NCBI RefSeq assembly: GCF_000571935.1 | Contig: NZ_ATAX01000015.1 | Location: 1-64,000 of the forward strand | DNA from: Ruminococcus flavefaciens 007c | GTDB taxonomy: Bacteria > Bacillota > Clostridia > Oscillospirales > Ruminococcaceae | DNA: 64,000 bases | Direction of reading: 5' to 3' | Shown here: in pieces, positions 52,540 through 59,909 of the stretch | How the letters are laid out: every line of letters starts with the position of its first letter | Position numbering within the stretch: position 1 is the first letter of the stretch | Made by a program: the position numbers and the translations under genes | Notes under the pieces: model-generated | Seen by the model: the letters and a program-made list of their open reading frames with translations, nothing else | Databases searched by the model: none | Told to the model about the DNA's origin: nothing

Positions 52540-52571
52540 GTCACAAAATACATGAATACATATAAAACGAT

Positions 52572-52603
52572 AAAAAAATGCTCCCTATAACAACACAGGG
52601 AGC
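52572..52603 (-). terminator. intrinsic terminator of the xylanase gene
   Basis: On the minus strand GCTCCCT (plus 52597-52603) pairs with AGGGAGC (plus 52580-52586), followed by a T run (plus 52572-52578). Confidence 0.8.
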
Positions 52604-52688
52604 TTTTAAATAAAATCATATTAAATATCAGATCATGTTATACATCATTACAAATATATAACTGTGGAGTTGTATCAGTACATTAGTC

Positions 52689-55562
52689 TCACTTTGCAAG
52701 AGCCATTACTCTGTCATAAGCCGGCTTGGGCTGATAACCAGCCGAGAACAGAAGAGGATTCTGTGATGATCTCCAGCTTACGCTGTCCTGTGTACCCCAG
52801 ATGGTTACAGCAGGGATCTGAGCTGAGTTCTGCATAGCGAGCTTGAAGATCTTCTCATAAAGATCAGCCTGCTCAGCAGAATTGGTGCAAGTGATGTCGA
52901 GCTCTGTGATCTGAACCTCAAGACCTGTGCTGAGGAACTTCTTGAGAGCTGTCTCATAAGTATTAGCATCGGGATAGTTTGTAGCCAGATGTGACTGCAT
53001 ACCGATACCGTCAATATAACCGAGCTGCTTGAGCTTCATAGCCATATTATAGATGTCGTTTGTCTTAGCAGGGATGTACTCGTTGTAATCATTGAGATAG
53101 AGCTTGCATCCTGCAGGAGCGTACTGTCTTGCGTACTTGAATGCGTTGATAACAAAGCTGTCATCACCGTAGATCTTTACCCAGTTGGAATTGTCAGCAC
53201 CTCTCATTCCGCCGCCGTTGTTGAGGAAAAGCTCGTTACATACGTCGTAGGAATATACATCGAGGTTCGGATACTGTGACTTGAGAGCAGCAAATGTATT
53301 CTTTATCATGCTCTCGAGACGCTGGTTCATTATATCCTTTGATACATAAGCGCCGTTCTGAGAGAAGTTCTCACGGAAGAACCAGTCAGGAGTCTGGCTG
53401 TACCAAACGAATGTATGACCACGGAGAGCAATGCCGTTCTGCTCACAGAACTTCAGAGTCTGAGCTGCTCTTGAAAGGCTGATCTGAGTATTTACATTGT
53501 TGCCCTTCTGCTGGCAAGCCCCCTGATCGAGAATGCTTTCAGGCTTGAGCTCGTTCTCGGGAGTTATGGAGTTGTAGTGCTTCTTAAGGAAGTCTGCACC
53601 GCTGTTAAGCTCGTGAGGACTTACAGAAGTACCGATCTTGAAGTACTTGGAGAAAGCCCCCTTCAGGCTGTCGCTTGATCCTGCTGAATTATTGTTATTC
53701 TGTTGACCCTGATTCCAGTTATTCTGGTTATTCCAGTCATTGTTCTGCTGCTGTCCCTGGTTATTCCACTGATTCCAGTCGTTATTCTGCTGCTGGTTGT
53801 TCCAGTCGTTGTTCTGACCGCCCCACTGGTTCCAGTTATTGTTGTTATCCCAGCCGTTCCAGGCATTCTGCTGGTTGTTGTTCTGATTCCAGTTATTCTG
53901 GTTATTCCAGTCCCAGCCGTTGTTCTGGTTGTTATTCTGGTTATTCCACTGGTTCCAGCCGTTATTCTGCTGCTGGTTGTTCCACTGGTTCCAGCCGTTA
54001 TTCTGCTGCTGGTTGTTCCACTGGTTCCAGTCATTGTTCTGCTGGTTGTTGTTCCAGTTGTTCTGATTATTCCAGTCCCAGGTGTTGTTCTGCTGCTGGT
54101 TGTTCCACTGATTGTTCTGATCCCACTGGTTCCAGTTATTGTTGTTATCCCAGCCGTTCCAAGCATTCTGCTGATTGTTGTTCTGATTCCAGTTATTCTG
54201 GTTATTCCACTGGTTCCAGTCGTTATTCTGCTGCCCCTGGTTGTTCCACTGGTTCCAGTCGTTATTCTGCTGCCCCTGGTTGTTCCACTGGTTCCAGTCA
54301 TTGTTCTGCTGCTGGTTATTGTTCCAGTTATTCTGGTTGTTCCAGTCCCAGTTGTTCTGCTGATTGTTGTTCTGGTTCCAGTTGTTATTATTATCCCAGC
54401 CATTCCAAGCGTTCTGCTGGTTGTTGTTCTGGTTATTCCACTGATTCCAGTCATTATTCTGCTGACCCCAGTTGTTCCAGTCGTTGTTCTGCTGCTGACT
54501 CTGATTGTTCCACTGGTTCCAGTCATTATTCTGCTGACCCCAGTTGTTCCAGTCGTTGTTCTGCTGGCCCTGATTGTTCCACTGGTTCCAGTCATTATTC
54601 TGCTGACCCCAGTTGTTCCAGTCGTTGTTCTGCTGCTGGCCCTGATTGTTCCACTGGTTCCAGTCATTATTCTGCTGACCCCAGTTGTTCCAGTCATTGT
54701 TCTGCTGACCCTGATTGTTCCACTGGTTCCAGTCGTTATTCTGCTGTCCCCAGTTATTCCAGTCATTGTTCTGCTGCTGGTTGTTGTTCTGCTGGTTCCA
54801 GTCGTTGTTCTGCTGCTGAGCACCGTTATCGGAAGAGCCTCCCTGTGTAACGCTTACGCTCTTAACGTTAGCAGAACCGTTTGAACGGTAACCCTCGATG
54901 TTGAGTGATACCTCATAAAGTGTACCGGACATATCGAGACCTGCTGCACTCCATGCGTCAAAGTGCTTAGTTACATCGATCGTTCCCTTCATGTAGTTTG
55001 TCTGGTTGTTTGCAGAACCGCTGGTCTGACGAACGCTCCAGTACTGAGGGAATGTTGCTGTACCATCCAGTGAAGGCTGGTTGTAACGCATTGTCTTGCG
55101 AATGTCGTAAGTATTTCCGTTAGCTGTAACAGTACCCTTTACCTCGCCATCGTTTCCGGGTGGTCTCCAGTCGCCCCAACCTTCAACGATGTAATACTCC
55201 ATGAGAGGATTTCTTGTCCATCCATATACGCACATATATGAATTTCCTCTTGGTGAGTACTCTACATCATAAGTAAGAACGATGTTTCCGAAAGCCTTGT
55301 AATTCTTCTTCTGGCTGTCGTAGTTCTTACCCATACGAGCGAGGAAGTTCTCGATGTTACTCCATGAACAAGTGAAAGAACCTGCACCGGGATTCATTGA
55401 TGCCTGGCCCTGACCGTTCTGGTTCCACATCTCGTAATCGTAACCGCCGACGTTACCTCTGGTCTGCTGATCAGCAGCCGAAGCAACAACAGGTGCAGCT
55501 GATGCGATCATCAGTGCAGACACTGTTCCACTGAGAATCTTCTTGATTTTAGAAAGCTTCAA
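52689..55562 (-). CDS. xynA: bifunctional xylanase GH11 - Asn/Gln linker - GH10 (XynA-type)
   Basis: A 957-residue secreted enzyme: signal peptide to about residue 29, GH11 domain 31-240 with nucleophile Glu122 in NPLMEYYIVEGWG, thumb PSLDGTATFPQYWSVRQ near residue 163 and acid/base Glu223 in NIEGYRSNGS; then a low-complexity linker 246-625 built of NNDWNQWNNQGQQ-like units; then GH10 632-957 with acid/base Glu777 in DVCNELF and nucleophile Glu887 in VQITELDIT. This is the layout and linker length of R. flavefaciens XynA. Both domains cut xylan. There is no dockerin; the linker may bind or aggregate. The start is TTG at 55562, eight bases after GGAG. The linker DNA also creates long meaningless open frames on the plus strand. 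Confidence 0.95.
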   Translation of the reverse strand: MKLSKIKKILSGTVSALMIASAAPVVASAADQQTRGNVGGYDYEMWNQNGQGQASMNPGAGSFTCSWSNIENFLARMGKNYDSQKKNYKAFGNIVLTYDVEYSPRGNSYMCVYGWTRNPLMEYYIVEGWGDWRPPGNDGEVKGTVTANGNTYDIRKTMRYNQPSLDGTATFPQYWSVRQTSGSANNQTNYMKGTIDVTKHFDAWSAAGLDMSGTLYEVSLNIEGYRSNGSANVKSVSVTQGGSSDNGAQQQNNDWNQQNNNQQQNNDWNNWGQQNNDWNQWNNQGQQNNDWNNWGQQNNDWNQWNNQGQQQNNDWNNWGQQNNDWNQWNNQGQQNNDWNNWGQQNNDWNQWNNQSQQQNNDWNNWGQQNNDWNQWNNQNNNQQNAWNGWDNNNNWNQNNNQQNNWDWNNQNNWNNNQQQNNDWNQWNNQGQQNNDWNQWNNQGQQNNDWNQWNNQNNWNQNNNQQNAWNGWDNNNNWNQWDQNNQWNNQQQNNTWDWNNQNNWNNNQQNNDWNQWNNQQQNNGWNQWNNQQQNNGWNQWNNQNNNQNNGWDWNNQNNWNQNNNQQNAWNGWDNNNNWNQWGGQNNDWNNQQQNNDWNQWNNQGQQQNNDWNNQNNWNQGQQNNNNSAGSSDSLKGAFSKYFKIGTSVSPHELNSGADFLKKHYNSITPENELKPESILDQGACQQKGNNVNTQISLSRAAQTLKFCEQNGIALRGHTFVWYSQTPDWFFRENFSQNGAYVSKDIMNQRLESMIKNTFAALKSQYPNLDVYSYDVCNELFLNNGGGMRGADNSNWVKIYGDDSFVINAFKYARQYAPAGCKLYLNDYNEYIPAKTNDIYNMAMKLKQLGYIDGIGMQSHLATNYPDANTYETALKKFLSTGLEVQITELDITCTNSAEQADLYEKIFKLAMQNSAQIPAVTIWGTQDSVSWRSSQNPLLFSAGYQPKPAYDRVMALAK
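53698..54828 (-). repeat. Asn/Gln/Trp-rich tandem repeat region inside xynA
   Basis: About 380 codons of near-repeat (a 12-14-residue unit, N-N-D-W-N-(Q/N)-W-N-N-Q-G-Q-Q and variants). Several copies, such as those at about 54480-54720, are nearly identical in DNA, indicating recent duplication by slippage or recombination. The number of copies is expected to vary between strains. Confidence 0.9.
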
Positions 55563-55692
55563 TAAAATCACTCCTTTTGAAAATGATAAAAAGTCAAGAT
55601 GATAAAACCCATCAAGCTTGCAATTCATACCTCTATTGCTCTTGACTATACCACTCTGATTATTCGGGCTTTATCAATCTGTATATTATTAT

Positions 55693-55722
55693 ATTATATC
55701 AACAAAACGTAATACAAGCCAA
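55693..55722 (-). promoter_or_regulatory. candidate promoter of xynA
   Basis: On the minus strand TTGGCT (55717-55722), 18-base spacer, TATAAT (55693-55698), giving a leader of about 125 bases. Confidence 0.5.
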
Positions 55723-56031
55723 ATATTGCGCTCGTTTTTCATTCTGACCATATGTTGCGGATTTGTATGTTCGTATTTCCCCCTAAAAATAGAGGAAAAC
55801 GACCGCCTGCTGTAAATTGGTCGCAATTAACGCCGTGTATTTATACCCAAAAATTGCTTTATATAATATTGCACAATTAGATATATAGAAATTATATATC
55901 GTTTATATAGTTCGTCCTCTGAAAAGGCAGTATTAAGCGCTGTAAAGCTCAAATAGCCGTAAGTGATAAGCCCTTTTTATAATCTGTCCGATATTTCATA
56001 TACACATTCGGACTCAGCACATTTTGTATAC

Positions 56032-56061
56032 AAAAAAGTCAGCCCATATGGACTGACTTTT
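56032..56061 (-). terminator. intrinsic terminator of the GH11-like dockerin gene
   Basis: AAAAGTCAG (plus 56034-56042) and CTGACTTTT (56053-56061) form a 9-bp stem with a ten-base loop; on the minus strand the T run falls at plus 56032-56037. Confidence 0.75.
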
Positions 56062-56080
56062 GGTATTTATACTTTATACA

Positions 56081-58507
56081 TTATGTTTTCAGGCCCAGCA
56101 CAAAACGTGTCAGCAGTACCAGATCATTCACCTGTAGCTTTCCGTTTTTATCCATATCCGCAAATTTATTGAACTCCTCACCGTTCTCCGATCTTAGCAG
56201 TTCTCTGCGGCATAGCGCAACATCAAGGGAATCTATTATCTTATCACCGTTAAGATCTCCGGTAACCTCCCAGGGCATAAACATTTTTACTCTGTAAGGA
56301 TTGTAGTTCTCGACAGTTCCGTCTCTGTACTCTATTGTTACTTCAAATTTATCGATAACGGCACGTCCCTCAGAGCCTGAAGCATCTGCACGAATTGCAA
56401 TATTGTCAAGCTTGCAGAGATGTACAGCAGTATTCAATTTCGGATTTGTCTCCCTATAAGCTTCGATATGCTTTGTGAGATCTATGGTCCCGCTGAACTT
56501 CAAAGGCTCACCACTCTCAGTTCTGTGGTCGTGCTCCCTGCTGCTGAACTGATAAACGATTTCAGCAGAGTCGATATCAGCAGATTCATCTCCACCATCG
56601 CCGCTGTAGGCAGTATCTCGGGAAATATCATACCATTTTCCGTTATCATTAATAGAAAGCACCGTCCTGGGACTATCCGTACTTTCACCGTAATCATACA
56701 TTCCTTCAAGCACTATACACATCTCGTCCGCCTCATTCTCTGATACAGGTAAACTTCCGTATATGCAAATACCTGTGAGAGCATCGGCATTGTCGTCGTT
56801 CTTACTGTATTCCAGACTTCCGCTGTAATCAACGGCAATCCTTTCAACATCTGACAGATCAAGGCCGTCCTCTTCAAAGCTCATGCCTGCTTCGGCTGAA
56901 CAGTATCCCTGTATATCGTCTCTCCATTTCAAGCCGAAGAAAGCCTGATCTGAAGATTCAAGCGAAAAATCATGCTTATTGAAGTAATGATAATCATAGT
57001 AAAACGGTCCGTTCGGAAAATCTGTACTTTCGATAGACAGCTCCTTCACATTCAGACTGCCCGCAAGCTTTTCAGTACCGAAGGTATATGAAGCCGAGTA
57101 TACAGTTTCCGCGTCCAGTCCGTATGCTTTAAGCTCCTTCAAAGCCTTTGACAGGTCTGCCAGCGCTCCTGTATGGTGAACGGAATTATCCGTTATGTAA
57201 TAGTTTTCGTCTTTCATAAGCCAGTAATCGGTATGCTTTTTTTCTTCATTTTCATTACTCGTGACAGTATATTCCACGGGATACACATACATCCTGATAC
57301 GCTCCTTGTCATTGTCAAGGGCTATCTCATTGTTGACATCTCCTGCGATTATCCTTGCATCAATGCCCTTTTCAAGGTACTTATCTGTCAAATACCGAAC
57401 ATAAGAACCCGAGTTATTCTTTACAGAAGCAAAATATACTGTCTGTTCATTTTCTATGTCAAGCTCGAGGATATTATCAAAAGCATTTGCAATATCGTCC
57501 TTGTCACCGCAAAAAGCATATTCATAATCCTTTTTAAAGATCAGAATTGAATTAGCATCTGCTTTTACAGGGGCAGATAAAAGGCTCTTGGTAAGGCTGC
57601 TCTCTCCCTCTTTCCATGAAAAACCGAAGTCCATGTCTGTATCATCATCGACATCGTAAAGCTTGAAATCGACATTATCCGGCTCGCAGGACGAGCGGTA
57701 GGAGTAGGTATATCCGTTCTTCTCAAAGGTGCCGCCCGAAGCATATGGAGCATCTCCGGCTTCACCGGAAAGCTCTGTTATCTCGCATCTGTTGAGTATA
57801 GCAAAACCGCTGCAATTATAAGACTCAAGATTAAGAGAAAGGCTGTCCAGTGTGCCTGTTTTCTTGCCAAGCTTATTAAATGCATCCAGCTGGGCTTTTA
57901 CGTTAATATTTCCTTCAAGCTCAGCATAATTGTCATTTATCTCGCAGCCTCTTCGCAGACTTACAAATCTGTCGTATGAATACGAGCCGTGAATGGAATT
58001 TTCAACATCTTTTTTGTAATATAGCTCATAGGTATTGCCGTTGGAATCAAAAATACCCAGATTTTCAAAGCCGCTGTTTTCACCTATATAGCTTGAACGG
58101 TCCGAAGCACAGTCGGTAAAGAAAAATACTGCGGGAGGATCGGTAAGGGTACCGTATGCACATACATATACGCAAGCGTCATCGCATGACTCCTCGGGCT
58201 TGTAAGCAAGTGACATATCATAGCTCACACTGTAATTATCCGAGGACGGTCTGCTGTTTATCAGTCCCTTGGAAAAAAAGCAATTATCCGCAGCATTCCA
58301 TGAAGCTTCAAATCCGCCCGAACCATCGAGCTCAAATTTGAACTCGTCGTCGCTGTTCTGCATCCAGTATTCATAGTCATAGCCATCAGAGCTTATCACT
58401 CTGCTCTGTTCTGCGGAAGCTTTGAAAGGTACTGACGGTACCGCAGCAGCTAAGCACAGAATTGCTGTACTTACAGATGCTGCACGTTTGAATAGACGTA
58501 ATGACAT
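56081..58507 (-). CDS. secreted dockerin protein with three degenerate GH11-like modules
   Basis: The 808-residue precursor has a signal peptide (to about residue 32) and three modules that align with the GH11 domain of the neighbouring xylanase: residues about 38-245, 260-494 and 502-725; then a dockerin (748-808, GDLNGDKIIDSLD and ADMDKNGKLQVND). In module 1 the CVYG/CAYG strand, thumb (SIHGSYSYDRFVSLRR) and last strands align without gaps; the acid/base Glu is kept (Glu228) but the nucleophile is Val127. In module 3 an acidic residue lies near the nucleophile (Glu595) but the acid/base position is Asp or Arg. Module 2 is most diverged. I infer xylan binding without hydrolysis. It has its own promoter and terminator. 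Confidence 0.85.
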   Translation of the reverse strand: MSLRLFKRAASVSTAILCLAAAVPSVPFKASAEQSRVISSDGYDYEYWMQNSDDEFKFELDGSGGFEASWNAADNCFFSKGLINSRPSSDNYSVSYDMSLAYKPEESCDDACVYVCAYGTLTDPPAVFFFTDCASDRSSYIGENSGFENLGIFDSNGNTYELYYKKDVENSIHGSYSYDRFVSLRRGCEINDNYAELEGNINVKAQLDAFNKLGKKTGTLDSLSLNLESYNCSGFAILNRCEITELSGEAGDAPYASGGTFEKNGYTYSYRSSCEPDNVDFKLYDVDDDTDMDFGFSWKEGESSLTKSLLSAPVKADANSILIFKKDYEYAFCGDKDDIANAFDNILELDIENEQTVYFASVKNNSGSYVRYLTDKYLEKGIDARIIAGDVNNEIALDNDKERIRMYVYPVEYTVTSNENEEKKHTDYWLMKDENYYITDNSVHHTGALADLSKALKELKAYGLDAETVYSASYTFGTEKLAGSLNVKELSIESTDFPNGPFYYDYHYFNKHDFSLESSDQAFFGLKWRDDIQGYCSAEAGMSFEEDGLDLSDVERIAVDYSGSLEYSKNDDNADALTGICIYGSLPVSENEADEMCIVLEGMYDYGESTDSPRTVLSINDNGKWYDISRDTAYSGDGGDESADIDSAEIVYQFSSREHDHRTESGEPLKFSGTIDLTKHIEAYRETNPKLNTAVHLCKLDNIAIRADASGSEGRAVIDKFEVTIEYRDGTVENYNPYRVKMFMPWEVTGDLNGDKIIDSLDVALCRRELLRSENGEEFNKFADMDKNGKLQVNDLVLLTRFVLGLKT

Positions 58508-58557
58508 AAATACACCTCCAAATAATTATAATGACCGTCCATATACCCCTTATAAGG

Positions 58558-58586
58558 ATTTTACACTATGCCGCTCCGAACTGCAA
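58558..58586 (-). promoter_or_regulatory. promoter of the GH11-like dockerin gene
   Basis: On the minus strand TTGCAG (58581-58586), 17-base spacer, TAAAAT (58558-58563). Confidence 0.55.
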
Positions 58587-58787
58587 GTCGATTATTGCCG
58601 ATTTTTCGCATTGTATGCCTTGTCCGTAAAAAAAGGCAATATCATATCACAGCAAAATGACTATCCTCACTGTGATTTTTACGATCTGTCAAAGTTTTTT
58701 GCGGTTCCCGCAAGCATAACTGCGCTGAAAAAATCCCTCCCCTTATATAGATAAACGAAAGTATTTTTAAATTATTCGGATAAAAAT

Positions 58788-58814
58788 AAAAAATGCAATG
58801 CAAAAAAGCATTGC
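58788..58814 (-). terminator. intrinsic terminator of the histidine phosphatase gene
   Basis: GCAATGC (plus 58808-58814 on the minus strand) pairs with GCATTGC (plus 58795-58801), T6 loop, followed by a T run (plus 58786-58793). Confidence 0.65.
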
Positions 58815-58838
58815 CCTATAAACTGTTATTTTTTAGCA

Positions 58839-59567
58839 TCAGTCATGTCTCTGAGCAGTATTGCCGTATGTCTCGCAAAATCTTCCCGAGAAGGAAGGCG
58901 GCTCATCATTGGCATTAAGATGAGAAATATCACCGAAAGTGGTAACTCTGAAGTATGCTGTGCCTTCTCTGCGCTCCTCGGTACAAACAGTTGTTACCGA
59001 TGTGGGAGCTGCCATAAATCCATGCCACAGGAGCATTGGCGAGATACCGAGAAGATGTCCGAGCATTACGCCTTCCACTCCGAAATGACAGAACAATGCG
59101 ATTGTATCCTCATTAGGACGTACTGCGCTATAACAGTTTCCATTCCGTCTGTATCCGTGCTCTGCCAGCAAAGAGTCCAGACCGTTCTGAACATATGCGA
59201 TACCGTTTCTCATATCTGCCTCTGCCATAACAGGAACATCATACCACTTATCCCTGTCATAGTATTCGGGAACAGCAGTCCAATCCTGCGGCAGCATATC
59301 CCATGCAATGCGCCGCTGGCCGTCAGGACCGATAATGAGATTTTTATCGAATTCACGCAGCCACTCAAGTGTTTTTGCGGTACGTCCGCATTTTCTTAAA
59401 GTATATCCGACAGTAGCCTGTGCTCTTCCAAGAGGAGAAACATAATAAGCTGCGATATTCATCGGGGCAATTCTCTCCGATAGCATTTCTGCCTCTCTGT
59501 GCCCCTTTTCGGTCAGTGAATCAATAGTATAATCAGGATCACCGTGTCTGATGATAAGCAATTTCAT
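58839..59567 (-). CDS. histidine phosphatase family protein
   Basis: The 242-residue protein has LIIRHGDPDY at residues 4-13 (catalytic His), SPLGRAQATV near residue 44 and the second His in ALFCHFGVEGVML near residue 158. Although related to phosphoglycerate mutases, it has a longer insert (about 60-140) and RHGDPDY, common in uncharacterised Firmicutes phosphatases. The substrate is unknown. I prefer ATG 59567, three bases after AAAGGCAAATG, over the upstream ATG at 59600. Confidence 0.85.
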   Translation of the reverse strand: MKLLIIRHGDPDYTIDSLTEKGHREAEMLSERIAPMNIAAYYVSPLGRAQATVGYTLRKCGRTAKTLEWLREFDKNLIIGPDGQRRIAWDMLPQDWTAVPEYYDRDKWYDVPVMAEADMRNGIAYVQNGLDSLLAEHGYRRNGNCYSAVRPNEDTIALFCHFGVEGVMLGHLLGISPMLLWHGFMAAPTSVTTVCTEERREGTAYFRVTTFGDISHLNANDEPPSFSGRFCETYGNTAQRHD

Positions 59568-59909
59568 AATCATTTGCCTTTCTTTATAAGATATATCCAT
59601 TATATCACACTCCCCTATTTTTGTCTACGTCCGAAGCCATTGATATTCTTATACTTATTTATATATCATGTTTTACTGAGTGTAAGAATTTATTTAAAGA
59701 AAGAATAAAAAAGATTTAAGAATTTTTTAAGGACTTTTTAAAATCTTTATGTTATAATAAATAATGAACAGCAGATTCCTGTGTTGGGGTCAGGAGCATA
59801 TGACTGCTGTTTGGCATAAATAGGGGTGTTTCTGCCATAACTGAAAATTGAATATTTTTATGGAGAAGCATCTCCATCCACATGATATAGGAAAGGAAAA
59901 AGATTAACC
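59568..59909. other. intergenic region with structured leader of the ANL-esterase operon
   Basis: Holds the divergent start regions of the phosphatase and ANL genes. The first 180 bases are AT-rich without a clear feature; a TATAAT at 59753-59758 is the probable -10 of the ANL operon, with no good -35. From about 59765 three hairpins follow (see separate entry). Confidence 0.6.
59765..59877 (+). ncRNA. structured 5' leader, type unknown
   Basis: Starting seven bases after a TATAAT, the RNA can form: stem 1, AACAGCAG (59767-59774) with CTGCTGTT (59804-59811), enclosing an inner TTCCTG/CAGGAG-type stem and the loop TGTTGGGGT; stem 2, TGGCA (59812-59816) with TGCCA (59833-59837) around TAAATAGGGGTGTTTC; and stem 3, ATGGAGA (59860-59866) with TCTCCAT (59871-59877). 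Both loops carry GGGGT. I could not match it to a riboswitch class I know; a cis-regulatory role is inferred. Confidence 0.45.

Larger units (their letters stand above)
55563..56080. other. 518-base intergenic region upstream of xynA
   Basis: No gene is seen; short plus-strand frames lack ribosome-binding sites. It holds the xynA ribosome-binding site and promoter, and at 56032-56061 the terminator of the upstream dockerin gene. The rest (about 55740-56030) is AT-rich with scattered short inverted sequences, for example CGACC (55799-55803) and GGTCG (55818-55822), and may hold control sites. Confidence 0.6.
58508..58838. other. intergenic region between the GH11-like dockerin gene and the phosphatase gene
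   Basis: No gene is seen. It contains the dockerin gene's ribosome-binding site and promoter (58558-58586) and the phosphatase terminator (58788-58814); the part between, about 58600-58780, shows nothing I can name. Confidence 0.6.

Noticed and set aside
53675..54884. Two plus-strand open frames of about 390 codons (Ser/Cys/Tyr-rich and Val/Ile-rich) and a minus-strand Thr/Arg-rich frame
   Set aside because: They are shadows of the Asn/Gln linker repeats of the xylanase in other frames; no ribosome-binding site, signal or family resemblance.
55563..56080. Possible CRISPR array or mobile-element remains in the AT-rich intergenic region before xynA
   Set aside because: No regularly spaced repeats, no terminal inverted repeats and no transposase were seen anywhere in the window.
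59860..59907. A 15-codon open frame with three His codons ending two bases before the ANL start
   Set aside because: No Shine-Dalgarno sequence, and three scattered His codons are too few for a histidine attenuator; part of stem 3.
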